A DNA stretch of 62,607 nucleotides from Candidatus Saccharimonadota bacterium (GCA_027312225.1 DAICXK010000005.1:1-62607), one strand, 5' to 3'. Shown: positions 1 to 7,551, counted from the first letter of the stretch. Numbers and translations are program-made. Notes: generated by a model not told the origin, from the letters alone.

Positions 1-455
1 GCCGTAGCACGCTGAACGGTAAGTTTCTCGAAGTGAATCCGAATCTTGTTCGCGAACTAAAGCGACTTGATTTGTGGGAAAGCGTCAAAGAGGAAGTGTT
101 TGCCAATCAGGGCGACATCCAAAACATCGATGGTATTCCTGATGAAGTGAAGGCGGTCTATCGCACCAGCTTCCAACTATCGCCATACGCATTCATCGAG
201 GTTGCAGCCCGAGCGCAAAAATGGGTTGATCAGGCAATCAGCCGCAATATGTACCTTGAGACACGTGATATTGATGAATACGTCAAGATTTACAGCGAGG
301 CATGGAAGCGTGGTCTGAAGACGACCTACTATCTCCACGTGAAGCCACGCCACCAGTCAGAGCAGACGACGGTGTCGGTCGAAAAGACTGCAGAGACGAA
401 GATCAAGCGACAGGGCGGCGCACGCGGCTTTGGCTTTGCTAAGAGGAGCGCGTAA
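1..455 (+). CDS. nrdA: Ribonucleoside-diphosphate reductase alpha subunit, C-terminal part
   Basis: Open at the 5' edge: frame 3 reads through from base 3 without a stop, so this is the last ~150 residues of a class I ribonucleotide reductase large subunit. Seen: the NPNL...LW...G.I..IDGIP block, the WVDQAISRN.YL block and the KTTYYLH motif, whose paired Tyr belong to the radical-transfer path to NrdB. The protein stops 40 residues after that motif with GFGFAKRSA and contains no cysteine there. Class I alpha subunits normally end in a flexible linker with a CxxC-type pair that re-reduces the active site; it is missing here. The stop overlaps the next ATG by one base, and nrdB lies 259 bp further on, so the three form an operon. 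Identification certain; the missing tail is a direct observation. Confidence 0.95.
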   Translation, partial: RSTLNGKFLEVNPNLVRELKRLDLWESVKEEVFANQGDIQNIDGIPDEVKAVYRTSFQLSPYAFIEVAARAQKWVDQAISRNMYLETRDIDEYVKIYSEAWKRGLKTTYYLHVKPRHQSEQTTVSVEKTAETKIKRQGGARGFGFAKRSA

Positions 456-712
456 TGGTTGATACAAAAAAGCACCTCTCAGGCCAGCTGCTTGACGAAA
501 CATTTGGCGACAAAGACCGCAGCGAAATTCATGGAATGATTGCGACACTTCGTCGGTCATATACTGATCGCCTGAGCGAGGCAGCGCTGGAATTTCATCG
601 TGCCCAGCGTGCCGTGAACCGAGCAAGTCACGAGATTACTCGCCTTGAGCGACATATCGAACGGATCGATGGATTTATTGCAAAACACAACATAATAATG
701 GAGGAGAAGTAA
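455..712 (+). CDS. 85-aa helical protein between nrdA and nrdB
   Basis: I do not recognise this protein. Its ATG shares one base with the nrdA stop and is preceded by an AGAGGAG Shine-Dalgarno site; nrdB starts 2 bp after its stop, so it is translated within the nrd operon. The sequence is charged and helix-prone, with heptad-like runs (SEAALEFHRAQRAV..., ITRLERHIERIDGFI) suggesting a short coiled coil. It has no Cys and no resemblance to NrdI, NrdH or NrdX-type redox partners that I can see. Its position suggests a role in assembly or regulation of the reductase, but that is inference from context only. Confidence 0.85.
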   Translation: MVDTKKHLSGQLLDETFGDKDRSEIHGMIATLRRSYTDRLSEAALEFHRAQRAVNRASHEITRLERHIERIDGFIAKHNIIMEEK

Positions 713-713
713 T

Positions 714-1715
714 ATGTCAGACTATCAACATCCACAGGGAGGCATCTTAGGATCGGGTCTTCGTGACGGGCTCAGCCTGCACCCTATCCGTTACCCATGG
801 GCAATGGATTTATATAACCAAGCGGTAGCCAACACTTGGTTTCCAAACGAGGTACAGTTAGTGCAAGATCTACAGGACTTTGAAAAGCTGACTGATGATG
901 AAAGGCACGCGCTGAAGACGGTCATTAGCTATCTCAATCCGAACGAGCTATTGATTAATAAGTCACTCGCCTTTGGTATTTACCCATATGTTAACGCGGC
1001 TGAAGCGCAGTTGTACCTATCCAAGCAGATGTGGGAAGAGGCCAATCACTTTATGACCTTTGAATACATCATCGAGACCTTTCCGTTTGACCGTGAAGAG
1101 ATTTACGCCGCCGGATTTGGCAAAAAGTCATTGGCTGACAAGGCGGACTTCCAAAACAAGCATCTTGATGTGATGCTTGATCCGAACCTTGATATCTACA
1201 GCCTCGAAGGTAAGAAACAATTTGTGCGCAGCCTGGTTGCCTATAACATCGTGCTTGAGGGTATCTGGTTCTATAGCGGCTTTATGGTAGGTATGAGTTT
1301 CCGCCAGCGCAATTTGCTCCGTAATGTCGGATCACTTCTTGACTGGATTACTAAGGATGAGAATCTTCATCTGACATTCGGCATCAACTTGCTACTGACG
1401 ATTTTGGATGAAAACCCAGAACTACAAACGCAAGAGTTTGCTGATGAGATTCGTGCGCTGATCTTGCAAGCGGTCGAACTGGAGAAGGCATATAACGAGG
1501 ATATGTTGCCAAAGGGTATCCTTGGCCTCAATGCTGATTATGTCAACCAGTACGTCATGCACATGACCGACCGACGCCTTGTCGAGCTTGGATTCGAACC
1601 TGAATATAACGTACCGAACCCTGCCAAATGGATGGCGACGGCTAACGACACGCTAGAGCTCGTGAACTTCTTTGAAAGCACCAACACCAGTTACGAAGTA
1701 AACAGCGGAAACTAA
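714..1715 (+). CDS. nrdB: Ribonucleotide reductase beta subunit, class Ic-like (no radical Tyr)
   Basis: 333-aa ferritin-like R2 subunit that generates the radical used by NrdA. Metal ligands can be placed: Glu78, Glu109, His112, Glu182, Glu216 and His219. The first ligand is Glu, not the Asp of Escherichia coli R2. The residue four after the first ligand His (E. coli Tyr122) is Phe116, in the context EANHFMTFEYI. Ligand spacings of 31, 73 and 34 residues match those I recall for Chlamydia trachomatis R2 (E89/E120/E193/E227), the class Ic prototype with a Mn/Fe cofactor. A Tyr near the C-terminus (TSYEV) could be the last step of radical transfer. GAGGAG lies just upstream of the ATG. The family call is certain; the Mn/Fe cofactor is inferred. 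Confidence 0.96.
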   Translation: MSDYQHPQGGILGSGLRDGLSLHPIRYPWAMDLYNQAVANTWFPNEVQLVQDLQDFEKLTDDERHALKTVISYLNPNELLINKSLAFGIYPYVNAAEAQLYLSKQMWEEANHFMTFEYIIETFPFDREEIYAAGFGKKSLADKADFQNKHLDVMLDPNLDIYSLEGKKQFVRSLVAYNIVLEGIWFYSGFMVGMSFRQRNLLRNVGSLLDWITKDENLHLTFGINLLLTILDENPELQTQEFADEIRALILQAVELEKAYNEDMLPKGILGLNADYVNQYVMHMTDRRLVELGFEPEYNVPNPAKWMATANDTLELVNFFESTNTSYEVNSGN

Positions 1716-1718
1716 GCC

Positions 1719-2300
1719 ATGAAGACGGAAATCGAGGTAAAGTTCGTCGATGTCGATATTTCCGAAATACAGAGGCAGCTAAGGCGAGCCGGGGCACACT
1801 GCGAATACCCAATGAGGCTCATGCGGCGACAAGTGTTCTACCTTGTTGATCGCAATAAGGATGCCTATGTGCGGGTACGTGACGAGGGTGACAAGGCAAC
1901 TATGACGTACAAGCAGTTCGATGAGATCGGGCTGCACGGCGCAAAAGAGGTTGAGGTGGTGGTCAGTCACTTTGAGGATGCACGCAGTATTTTGCAGAAC
2001 TCTGGACTGATACCGAAAAGTTACCAAGAAACAAAGCGTGAAACATGGAAACTTGGCGAGGTCGAAGTGGTTATTGATGAGTGGCCATGGCTACGACCGT
2101 TTATCGAGATCGAGGGATACAGTGAACAGGCTGTTCGTGATACCGCCGCAGCGTTGGGATTCAGTTGGGACGACGCGGTGTTTGGCGCGGCAACCGAGGC
2201 GTACCGGCAACAGTACACTGACTTGCCACCAGATTTCATCATGGATGACGTGCCAGAGATAAGATTTGACGCACCATTACCGGAGAGATTAAAGGGCTAA
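1719..2300 (+). CDS. CYTH domain protein (triphosphate tunnel fold)
   Basis: 193 aa opening with the ExExK signature (EIEVKF) that defines the CYTH superfamily (class IV adenylyl cyclases, thiamine triphosphatases, inorganic triphosphatases). Alternating charged beta-strand segments follow (YVRVRDEGDKATMTYKQF, HGAKEVEVVV, ETWKLGEVEVVIDEWPWLRPFIEIEG), typical of the eight-stranded tunnel that binds a triphosphate and metal. It begins 3 bp after nrdB and is probably cotranscribed. The layout resembles class IV cyclase/ThTPase-like members with the EIEG strand, but substrate cannot be assigned from sequence. Confidence 0.85.
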   Translation: MKTEIEVKFVDVDISEIQRQLRRAGAHCEYPMRLMRRQVFYLVDRNKDAYVRVRDEGDKATMTYKQFDEIGLHGAKEVEVVVSHFEDARSILQNSGLIPKSYQETKRETWKLGEVEVVIDEWPWLRPFIEIEGYSEQAVRDTAAALGFSWDDAVFGAATEAYRQQYTDLPPDFIMDDVPEIRFDAPLPERLKG

Positions 2301-2326
2301 GTATAGCCACAAGCAAAGGAGGGGGT

Positions 2327-2734
2327 ATGACAGAGCAAGCACAATTAGTATTTGACGAGAATGTGATCGGAACAGTCGCTACAATTAATGAAGATGGGTC
2401 TCCGTGGTCGTCGCCGCTCCATATGGTCACAGATGGCGAGTACGTGTACTGGTTTTCAAAGGAAACGACGACGCATTCACAGAATATCGCACGCGATAGC
2501 AGGGTAAGTATTTCACTCGTCTCGTCCGATATGAGTAAGGGTCCAAAAGGTGTGTATGTGAATGGTAGTGCAGAGAAATTGACGGGTGATGATGACGCGC
2601 ACGCACGCACGGTTGCGGCGAATCGTCTTGGATCGCTACCGCCAGTGTTTGACGTGGCCAGCGCCTATCGGCTACCTCTGGGGCAGTTTAATGACCAGAA
2701 ATCCACAGGCAATTGTTGGTATTTTTACAGCTAA
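2327..2734 (+). CDS. Pyridoxamine 5'-phosphate oxidase-fold (FMN-binding) protein
   Basis: 135 aa with the split-barrel flavin-binding layout: GTVATINEDGSPWSSPLHM strand pair, YVYWFSKETTTHSQNI, and a VYVNGSAEKL strand. These match the general PNPOx-like family, which includes F420- or FMN-dependent reductases and many uncharacterised members. A strong AAGGAGGGGG Shine-Dalgarno site precedes the ATG. It is the last gene of the nrd-proximal run before a new promoter at about 2750. Substrate unknown; true pyridoxal phosphate synthesis is unlikely without the rest of the PdxH signature. Confidence 0.8.
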   Translation: MTEQAQLVFDENVIGTVATINEDGSPWSSPLHMVTDGEYVYWFSKETTTHSQNIARDSRVSISLVSSDMSKGPKGVYVNGSAEKLTGDDDAHARTVAANRLGSLPPVFDVASAYRLPLGQFNDQKSTGNCWYFYS

Positions 2735-2751
2735 AAAAGCTTGCAAAATGC

Positions 2752-2779
2752 TTGTGTTACGCTATATGTGGCGTATAAT
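2752..2779 (+). promoter_or_regulatory. Promoter with NrdR-box-like palindrome in its spacer
   Basis: A -35-like TTGTGT (2752-2757) and a perfect -10 TATAAT (2774-2779) are 16 bp apart. The spacer is filled by the 16-mer ACGCTATATGTGGCGT (2759-2774), whose ACGC/GCGT arms are inverted repeats around TATATGTG. This resembles the NrdR box (consensus of the ACACwATATnTwGTGT type) in length, symmetry and ATAT core. A repressor bound here would block RNA polymerase. It drives the 57-aa CxxC peptide gene. The promoter is firm; the NrdR identity is inference. Confidence 0.65.
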
Positions 2780-2833
2780 CAGACATAGAAACCACCACAA
2801 AAAGAATATAAGGGTAATAGGGGACAACACAAA

Positions 2834-3007
2834 ATGAACGCATCACAAATCATTTCAGACGACATGACTTTGGAGGAAAAGCTTGCTGCTATTGATCAGG
2901 CAATGGCAAATGCAAACGCATCCGCCCAGGCATCAGCAGCTGCAAACGGCACTGCCTTTGCGCCGCTTGATCCAGCTGATTTGACGATGTGTGAAGGCTG
3001 CCAGTAG
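2834..3007 (+). CDS. 57-aa peptide ending in CEGCQ, candidate detached NrdA redox tail
   Basis: ATG at 2834, 57 codons, TAG at 3005-3007, with its own promoter and terminator. Three parts are visible: an N-terminal amphipathic-looking helix (IISDDMTLEEKLAAIDQAM), a low-complexity Ala/Asn/Ser/Gln linker (about residues 25-40), and the tail AFAPLDPADLTMCEGCQ. The ending, acidic residues then C-E-x-C-Q, is the form I know from the redox-active C-termini of class I ribonucleotide reductase alpha subunits, which is exactly what NrdA in this window lacks. I infer that it docks on NrdA and passes electrons from thioredoxin/glutaredoxin to the active site. An alternative is a RiPP-type precursor with a Cys core, but no modification enzyme is nearby. 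The ORF is well supported by its signals; its function is a hypothesis. Confidence 0.8.
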   Translation: MNASQIISDDMTLEEKLAAIDQAMANANASAQASAAANGTAFAPLDPADLTMCEGCQ

Positions 3008-3029
3008 GCATCGTGACCGCGAAAGGGAG

Positions 3030-3057
3030 GGCTCGTACATAGTGCGAGCCTTTATTT
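3030..3057 (+). terminator. Rho-independent terminator of the 57-aa peptide gene
   Basis: GGCTCGTAC / GTGCGAGCC (3030-3038 with 3042-3050, ATA loop, one G-U pair) followed by TTTATTT. It closes a monocistronic transcript that begins near 2786. Confidence 0.9.
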
Positions 3058-3064
3058 AACTACC

Positions 3065-3847
3065 ATGATAACTGCATTCCTTATCACCCTCCTTGCCGGA
3101 CTTGCCACAAGTATCGGCGGGTTGTTGGCGACACATAAAAAGGTGCTCGATCGGCCAATGCTTGCCGTGGCACTGGCATTTGCTGCCGGGGCAATGTTGT
3201 TTGTGTCGTTTGTGGAGATATTACCGCTGGGGCTCGAGGGGGCGGACGGGGCAATGGAATGGCTGGTGTACGGGGCATTCTTTGCTGGTATTGCGGTGGT
3301 GCTGATGATTGATAGGATCTTGCCAAAATCGCTAAATCCCAATGAACTAGAGGGTAGCGAGGACGGGCTGAGCGGCCACGACACCAAGGCAAACAAGAAG
3401 CTCCTACGTAGCGGGCTGTTGGTGGCGTTAGTATTGGCACTGCACAACTTTCCCGAAGGCATATCGACCTTTTTGGCATCGTACCAAGATTTGACCGTTG
3501 GTATTGCACTGGCTATCGCGATTGCGATTCATAACATTCCTGAAGGCATCGCGGTGGCAGCACCGGTGTATGCGGCGACCAAGAGCCGCAAGAAGGCGTT
3601 TTGGTGGGCGACGGCATCGGGCTTGGCAGAGCTACTGGGGGCGCTGGTTGGTATCGCGCTACTGCAACTCATCATCCCAGCCGAATTAATGGGGCTGTTG
3701 TTTGGATTCGTCGCTGGCATGATGGTGTTTGTTGCCATTGATGAACTGTTACCAGCAGCACGACGCTATCAGACAGATAAACACCAGGTGGTCTACGGAT
3801 TGATAGCAGGATTTACGGTGGTGGCACTGAGCCTTTTATTACTGTAA
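3065..3847 (+). CDS. zupT: ZIP family divalent metal transporter, ZupT-like
   Basis: 260 aa, eight predicted membrane segments, a normal size for ZupT. The two signature helices are intact: HNFPEGISTFLASYQD and HNIPEGIAVAAPVYAAT, with the His, Asn, Pro and Glu residues that form the metal path in TM4 and TM5. Segments open with a GGLLATHKK turn and a His-poor cytoplasmic loop (about residues 90-118, charged). It imports Zn2+ and possibly Fe2+ or Mn2+ into the cytoplasm. Mn import would be relevant beside a class Ic-like reductase, but that link is conjecture. No obvious Shine-Dalgarno site; zwf follows after 12 bp. Confidence 0.93.
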   Translation: MITAFLITLLAGLATSIGGLLATHKKVLDRPMLAVALAFAAGAMLFVSFVEILPLGLEGADGAMEWLVYGAFFAGIAVVLMIDRILPKSLNPNELEGSEDGLSGHDTKANKKLLRSGLLVALVLALHNFPEGISTFLASYQDLTVGIALAIAIAIHNIPEGIAVAAPVYAATKSRKKAFWWATASGLAELLGALVGIALLQLIIPAELMGLLFGFVAGMMVFVAIDELLPAARRYQTDKHQVVYGLIAGFTVVALSLLLL

Positions 3848-3859
3848 AATAGAGATAGT

Positions 3860-5152
3860 ATGAAGACAAAACTCCTTATTTTTGGTATCACGGGCGACCT
3901 CAGTACGCGCAAGTTGCTTCCGGCTCTGCGCGCAATTGTAAAGACGGGTGATTTTGATGACGTGTCCATTATTGGTGTGTCGCGCCGGGAAGTGGATGTA
4001 GCGGAACTGTTGCAGCGCTCGCTTGGCAGTACTGACCTCTTGGATCGTATTTCAATCGTGACAATGAATGTGGCGGACGTACAGGATTACCAGCGGCTGA
4101 AAGAGCAGCTTGCTTTGGGCGACGACGAGCAGCTGGTTGTGTATCTTTCCGTACCTCCAATGGCTGCGACGCAGATCGTTGACTTTATGGGTGAGGCAGG
4201 AATCAATACGCCAAACGTCAAGATATTGTTTGAAAAACCATTTGGCGTTGACCTGGTATCGGCGCAGGATATTATCACACGCACAGCCCGATATTATACA
4301 GAGGATCAGTTGTACCGAATTGACCACTATCTTGCCAAAGAGATGGCACAGGATATCGTGGCGTTTCGTGGCCGTAATGCCCTGTTTAGCCATATTTGGA
4401 ACAATAACTTTATTCAGTCGATCGAGATTATTGCCAGTGAGACAATTGGCATCGAGGGCAGGGCACAATTTTACGAACAAACGGGTGCCTTGCGTGACGT
4501 GGTGCAGGGGCATTTGATGCAATTATTGGCACTAACACTGATGGATATTCCTCATGAGTTCGACTGGCAAGAGTTGCCCGAACTCCGTTTTAAGGCACTA
4601 GAGCTGCTGCGTCCGGTGGACCCAGCTGCAGCGATCCGAGCACAGTACGAGGGATATCAGGAAGAGGTTGAAAATCCAGGTAGCCAGACCGAGACATTTG
4701 TCAGCCTCGAGCTGCAATCAACCCAGCCGCGCTGGCTTGATGTGCCAATTCGTCTGATTGCAGGAAAGGCGCTACACGAGAAGACAACAGAAGTACGTAT
4801 TCATCTTAAGAAGCTGCACGAAGCGCAGAGCAACTGTATTGTCTTCAGAATTCAGCCTGACGAAGGTATTCATATTGAGCTGTTTGTGAAAAAACCAGGC
4901 TATGCCCGTGAGTTCGAGACACGTACGCTGGGATTTAATTTTCCCGAGGATGAAAAGCTCCCTGATGCCTATGAACAGGTGATTGTTGACGCTATCCACA
5001 GCCGCAAGAGCCTGTTTACTGGTAGCAACGAAGTGCTGCGCAGTTGGCAGCTGCTCGGCGCGGTGCAGCATGCCTGGGATATGGAGACAGGTCCAATCCT
5101 ACGGTATAAAAAGGGTTCAGATATCACGTCTATTATTGACGGCGCAGCATAA
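3860..5152 (+). CDS. zwf: Glucose-6-phosphate 1-dehydrogenase
   Basis: 430 aa, somewhat short for the family (about 480-510). N-terminal NAD(P) motif GITGDLSTRKLLPAL, then EKPFGVDL, and the substrate-binding/catalytic RIDHYLAKEMAQDI. The C-terminal half keeps GALRDVVQGHLMQLLAL and AGKAL..K.TEVRI blocks. It oxidises glucose 6-phosphate to 6-phosphogluconolactone with NADP+, entering the oxidative pentose phosphate pathway, a plausible NADPH source for ribonucleotide reduction. TAAAAT (3845-3850) ends 9 bp before the ATG, so a short-leader or leaderless transcript is likely. The last 20 bp overlap a convergent membrane-protein gene. Confidence 0.96.
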   Translation: MKTKLLIFGITGDLSTRKLLPALRAIVKTGDFDDVSIIGVSRREVDVAELLQRSLGSTDLLDRISIVTMNVADVQDYQRLKEQLALGDDEQLVVYLSVPPMAATQIVDFMGEAGINTPNVKILFEKPFGVDLVSAQDIITRTARYYTEDQLYRIDHYLAKEMAQDIVAFRGRNALFSHIWNNNFIQSIEIIASETIGIEGRAQFYEQTGALRDVVQGHLMQLLALTLMDIPHEFDWQELPELRFKALELLRPVDPAAAIRAQYEGYQEEVENPGSQTETFVSLELQSTQPRWLDVPIRLIAGKALHEKTTEVRIHLKKLHEAQSNCIVFRIQPDEGIHIELFVKKPGYAREFETRTLGFNFPEDEKLPDAYEQVIVDAIHSRKSLFTGSNEVLRSWQLLGAVQHAWDMETGPILRYKKGSDITSIIDGAA

Positions 5153-5615
5153 AGCAAAGCATGGTAAATGACAGAGCAGCAAAGATACCGCTGAGGGATA
5201 GCGCGGTGAGTGGCGTAGGCATGCCCGTCAGCCAGCCGAATTGGTGCGCAATCATAAGGATAATAATGAACAAGCCACAGAGCACAAGGAACAGTCCTAT
5301 AGTCCTGGCGAACATCTCGAAAATACGTGCTGTGTATGACAGGACAAACTTTCCGCCAATTCCAACACCGATCATAATGAGGAATGAGGCCGAGATACCC
5401 GATAGCCCCATCGACCAAAAGTATTCAAGGTTGAACATGAGAAGTAGCAATAGAAAGCAGATGAATCCCAGAAGCAACGCTACTTTTGTGCGAGCAAATG
5501 AGGGTGGTGTCGGTAGGCGTCGCCTCCGTTCGAGATTTTTCTCGTATATTTGACCTTGTGTGAGGGCGGTTGGATAGAGGGTTTGAAGGTCAACTTTTTT
5601 GTTTTTATTGTCCAT
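5133..5615 (-). CDS. Four-helix membrane protein, unknown function
   Basis: 160 aa. A basic cytoplasmic N-terminus (about 40 residues, NLERRRRLPTPPS) is followed by four hydrophobic segments near residues 43-65, 68-92, 100-126 and 134-155. I recognise no family. On the minus strand TATAAT (5630-5625) stands 9 bp before the ATG with AAGGAAT between, so the leader is very short. The 3' end overlaps the end of zwf by 20 bp on the opposite strand. Confidence 0.75.
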   Translation of the reverse strand: MDNKNKKVDLQTLYPTALTQGQIYEKNLERRRRLPTPPSFARTKVALLLGFICFLLLLLMFNLEYFWSMGLSGISASFLIMIGVGIGGKFVLSYTARIFEMFARTIGLFLVLCGLFIIILMIAHQFGWLTGMPTPLTALSLSGIFAALSFTMLCFMLRRQ

Positions 5616-5651
5616 AATTCCTTTATTATAGCACGATAACGACTGTACTTA

Positions 5652-5700
5652 TCCACACATATAGCGTAGTGTAACTACTACAACATCCTACATATAGCGT
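5652..5700 (+). promoter_or_regulatory. Tandem ACATATAGCGT repeats upstream of pyrG (NrdR-box-like)
   Basis: The 11-mer ACATATAGCGT occurs at 5657-5667 and again at 5690-5700, 33 bp apart, about three helical turns, on the same face of the DNA. Its reverse complement is part of the palindrome in the promoter of the 57-aa CxxC peptide (2759-2769). Paired boxes about three turns apart are the usual NrdR arrangement. The second copy lies where the -35 of the pyrG promoter (-10 TATAAT at 5719-5724) would be. Identity of the binding protein is inferred. Confidence 0.55.
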
Positions 5701-5732
5701 GCCATAATAAAAGAATGCTATAATGAAACCCC

Positions 5733-7331
5733 ATGGAAGAGCAATCAAACATGGGAGCGAAAAAATACATATTTGTAACTGGGGGTGTACTCTCGGGGGT
5801 AGGAAAAGGCATTACCGCGGCCAGCGTGGGTGCCGTCTTGCAGGCCAAAGGTCTTGCCGTTTCAATTCAAAAATGCGACCCGTATCTTAATGTAGATGCG
5901 GGTTTGCTTAATCCTGCGGAGCATGGCGAATGTTTCGTGACCAAGGACGGAGCGGAAACTGATCTTGATCTTGGACATTACGAGAGGTTTCTCGATATTG
6001 AACTGACGCAGAAGAATGCGACTCTAAGTGGGCGTTTACTATTAGATCTTATTCAGAAAGAGCGCGATGGCGGCTTTGGTGGCAAAACGGTCCAATTGGT
6101 ACCACATCTGACGGGTGCAATCCAGGACAAGATTGCCGAGGCTGGCGATGGTAGCGATGTGCATATTGTCGAAATCGGCGGCACGGTTGGCGACTACGAA
6201 GGCTTGTCATTTGTGGAGGCAATCCGTGAGTTTGCCTGGCGTGTTGGACGCGAGAATTGTTTGTTTGTTCATGTTGTGTATGTGCCGTTTATTGGCACAA
6301 GCAAAGAGTTTAAGACTAAACCGGCTCAGAATGCATTAAATGATCTTCGTGGTTTTGGTATTGTGCCTGACGCCGTGATTGTCCGTACGGACGAACCAGC
6401 GCCCGAGAGCGTGGCGAAAAAGATTGCACTGTTTGGCGGCGTACCAGAAAAGCAGGTGCAGTTGATGCCCAATGTTGATACGGTATTTCGCATCCCATCG
6501 ATTGTCGCCAGCAATGGTCTGAACGATTTACTGTCGACGTTTACTGGTGTAACGAAGAAGCCACAGCTCGATAAATGGGACGATATTATTGCACGCCAAA
6601 GCGCGATGCCGATCAAGCGAGTTACTGTCGGATTAGTGGCAAAATACATGGATAATGAAGATACCTATATTTCAGTGATCGAGGCGCTGAAGGCGGCAGC
6701 GTGGAACCTGCGAATTGGCCTTAATATTAAATGGATCAACGCAGAGGATGCGACTGATGAAGATTTTGATAAGGTCGATGCGTTGTTAGTGCCTGGTGGC
6801 TTTGGCACGCGTGGCGCCGAGGGCAAGATCGCCGCTGCCAAATATGCGCTTGAGTATGATATTCCATATCTTGGTATTTGTCTTGGCCTTCAAGCTGCAG
6901 TGATTGCTGCTGCACGCCGTGGTGGGTTGAAGCAAGCCAATAGTGCCGAGTTTGATCCCGAAACGCCTGAAAACGTGGTGTATATTATGGAGGGCCAACA
7001 GGGTAAAGAGTCAACGGGCGGTACCTTGCGCCTTGGTGATTACACGGCGGAGCTACAGAAAGGTTCGACAGTAGCAAAGTTGTACGGTCAGACAACAGTC
7101 ACCGAACGACACCGCCACCGGTACGAGGTGAACCAGACGTTTATGAAGGCGATTGAGAGGGGCGGATTGACGGTGAGCGGTACCAGTCCTGATGGCAAGC
7201 TTGTCGAATATATAGAAGCACCAGGACACCCATACTTTGTGGCTACCCAAGCACATCCCGAGTTCCGCAGCCGTCCGTTTCGTGCACATCCATTGTTTGT
7301 TGGATTGCTGGAGAGCGCTCTACGGACGTAG
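5733..7331 (+). CDS. pyrG: CTP synthase
   Basis: 532 aa, full length. N-terminal amidoligase: TGGVLSGVGKGITAASVG P-loop, KCDPYLNVDAG, EHGECFVTKDGAETDLDLGHYERF. C-terminal glutamine amidotransferase: PGGFGTRG, GICLGLQ nucleophile region, AHPEF with catalytic His-Glu. It converts UTP, ATP and glutamine to CTP. Two starts are possible: ATG 5733, which sits 8 bp after the -10 TATAAT (leaderless), or ATG 5751, preceded by GAAGAG. The conserved family sequence begins near the second Met (MGAKKYIFVTGG), so both may be used. The upstream ACATATAGCGT repeats suggest coordination with nucleotide-pool genes. Confidence 0.97.
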   Translation: MEEQSNMGAKKYIFVTGGVLSGVGKGITAASVGAVLQAKGLAVSIQKCDPYLNVDAGLLNPAEHGECFVTKDGAETDLDLGHYERFLDIELTQKNATLSGRLLLDLIQKERDGGFGGKTVQLVPHLTGAIQDKIAEAGDGSDVHIVEIGGTVGDYEGLSFVEAIREFAWRVGRENCLFVHVVYVPFIGTSKEFKTKPAQNALNDLRGFGIVPDAVIVRTDEPAPESVAKKIALFGGVPEKQVQLMPNVDTVFRIPSIVASNGLNDLLSTFTGVTKKPQLDKWDDIIARQSAMPIKRVTVGLVAKYMDNEDTYISVIEALKAAAWNLRIGLNIKWINAEDATDEDFDKVDALLVPGGFGTRGAEGKIAAAKYALEYDIPYLGICLGLQAAVIAAARRGGLKQANSAEFDPETPENVVYIMEGQQGKESTGGTLRLGDYTAELQKGSTVAKLYGQTTVTERHRHRYEVNQTFMKAIERGGLTVSGTSPDGKLVEYIEAPGHPYFVATQAHPEFRSRPFRAHPLFVGLLESALRT

Positions 7332-7377
7332 CGTCAAAATTCTTGCAGTACAAGCATAAGTGTGATAAAACATTGAT

Positions 7378-7527
7378 ATGAACACTCAAAATAAACATCA
7401 TCTTTTTGAAGACGAGCATGTCGATGATTACAGCGTGCTGAACTTTTTGCTCGAGCATGTCAAAGGCTTGAGTCCGTCTTCATTTACTCCTGAATTTGTG
7501 GTGTACGAAGAAAACGAAATCGAATAG
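7378..7527 (+). CDS. 49-aa acidic hypothetical peptide
   Basis: ATG 7378 to TAG 7527, 49 aa, in the gap between pyrG and argS. Sequence features: His-rich start (NKHHLFEDEHVDDY), a short hydrophobic helix (SVLNFLLEHV) and an acidic end (VVYEENEIE). GATAAA lies about 9 bp before the ATG, compatible with the short-leader promoters seen elsewhere here. No family recognised. It fills most of the 217-bp gap, which otherwise carries only the argS promoter. Confidence 0.55.
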   Translation: MNTQNKHHLFEDEHVDDYSVLNFLLEHVKGLSPSSFTPEFVVYEENEIE

Positions 7528-7551
7528 TCGTCATCTGTTACAATAGATGTG

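Noticed and set aside
2834-3007. 57-aa CxxC peptide as a RiPP or bacteriocin precursor
   Set aside because: No modification, protease or export gene is next to it (the ABC exporter and CPBP protease are about 40 kb away) and the NrdA tail resemblance is a better fit; kept as an alternative only.
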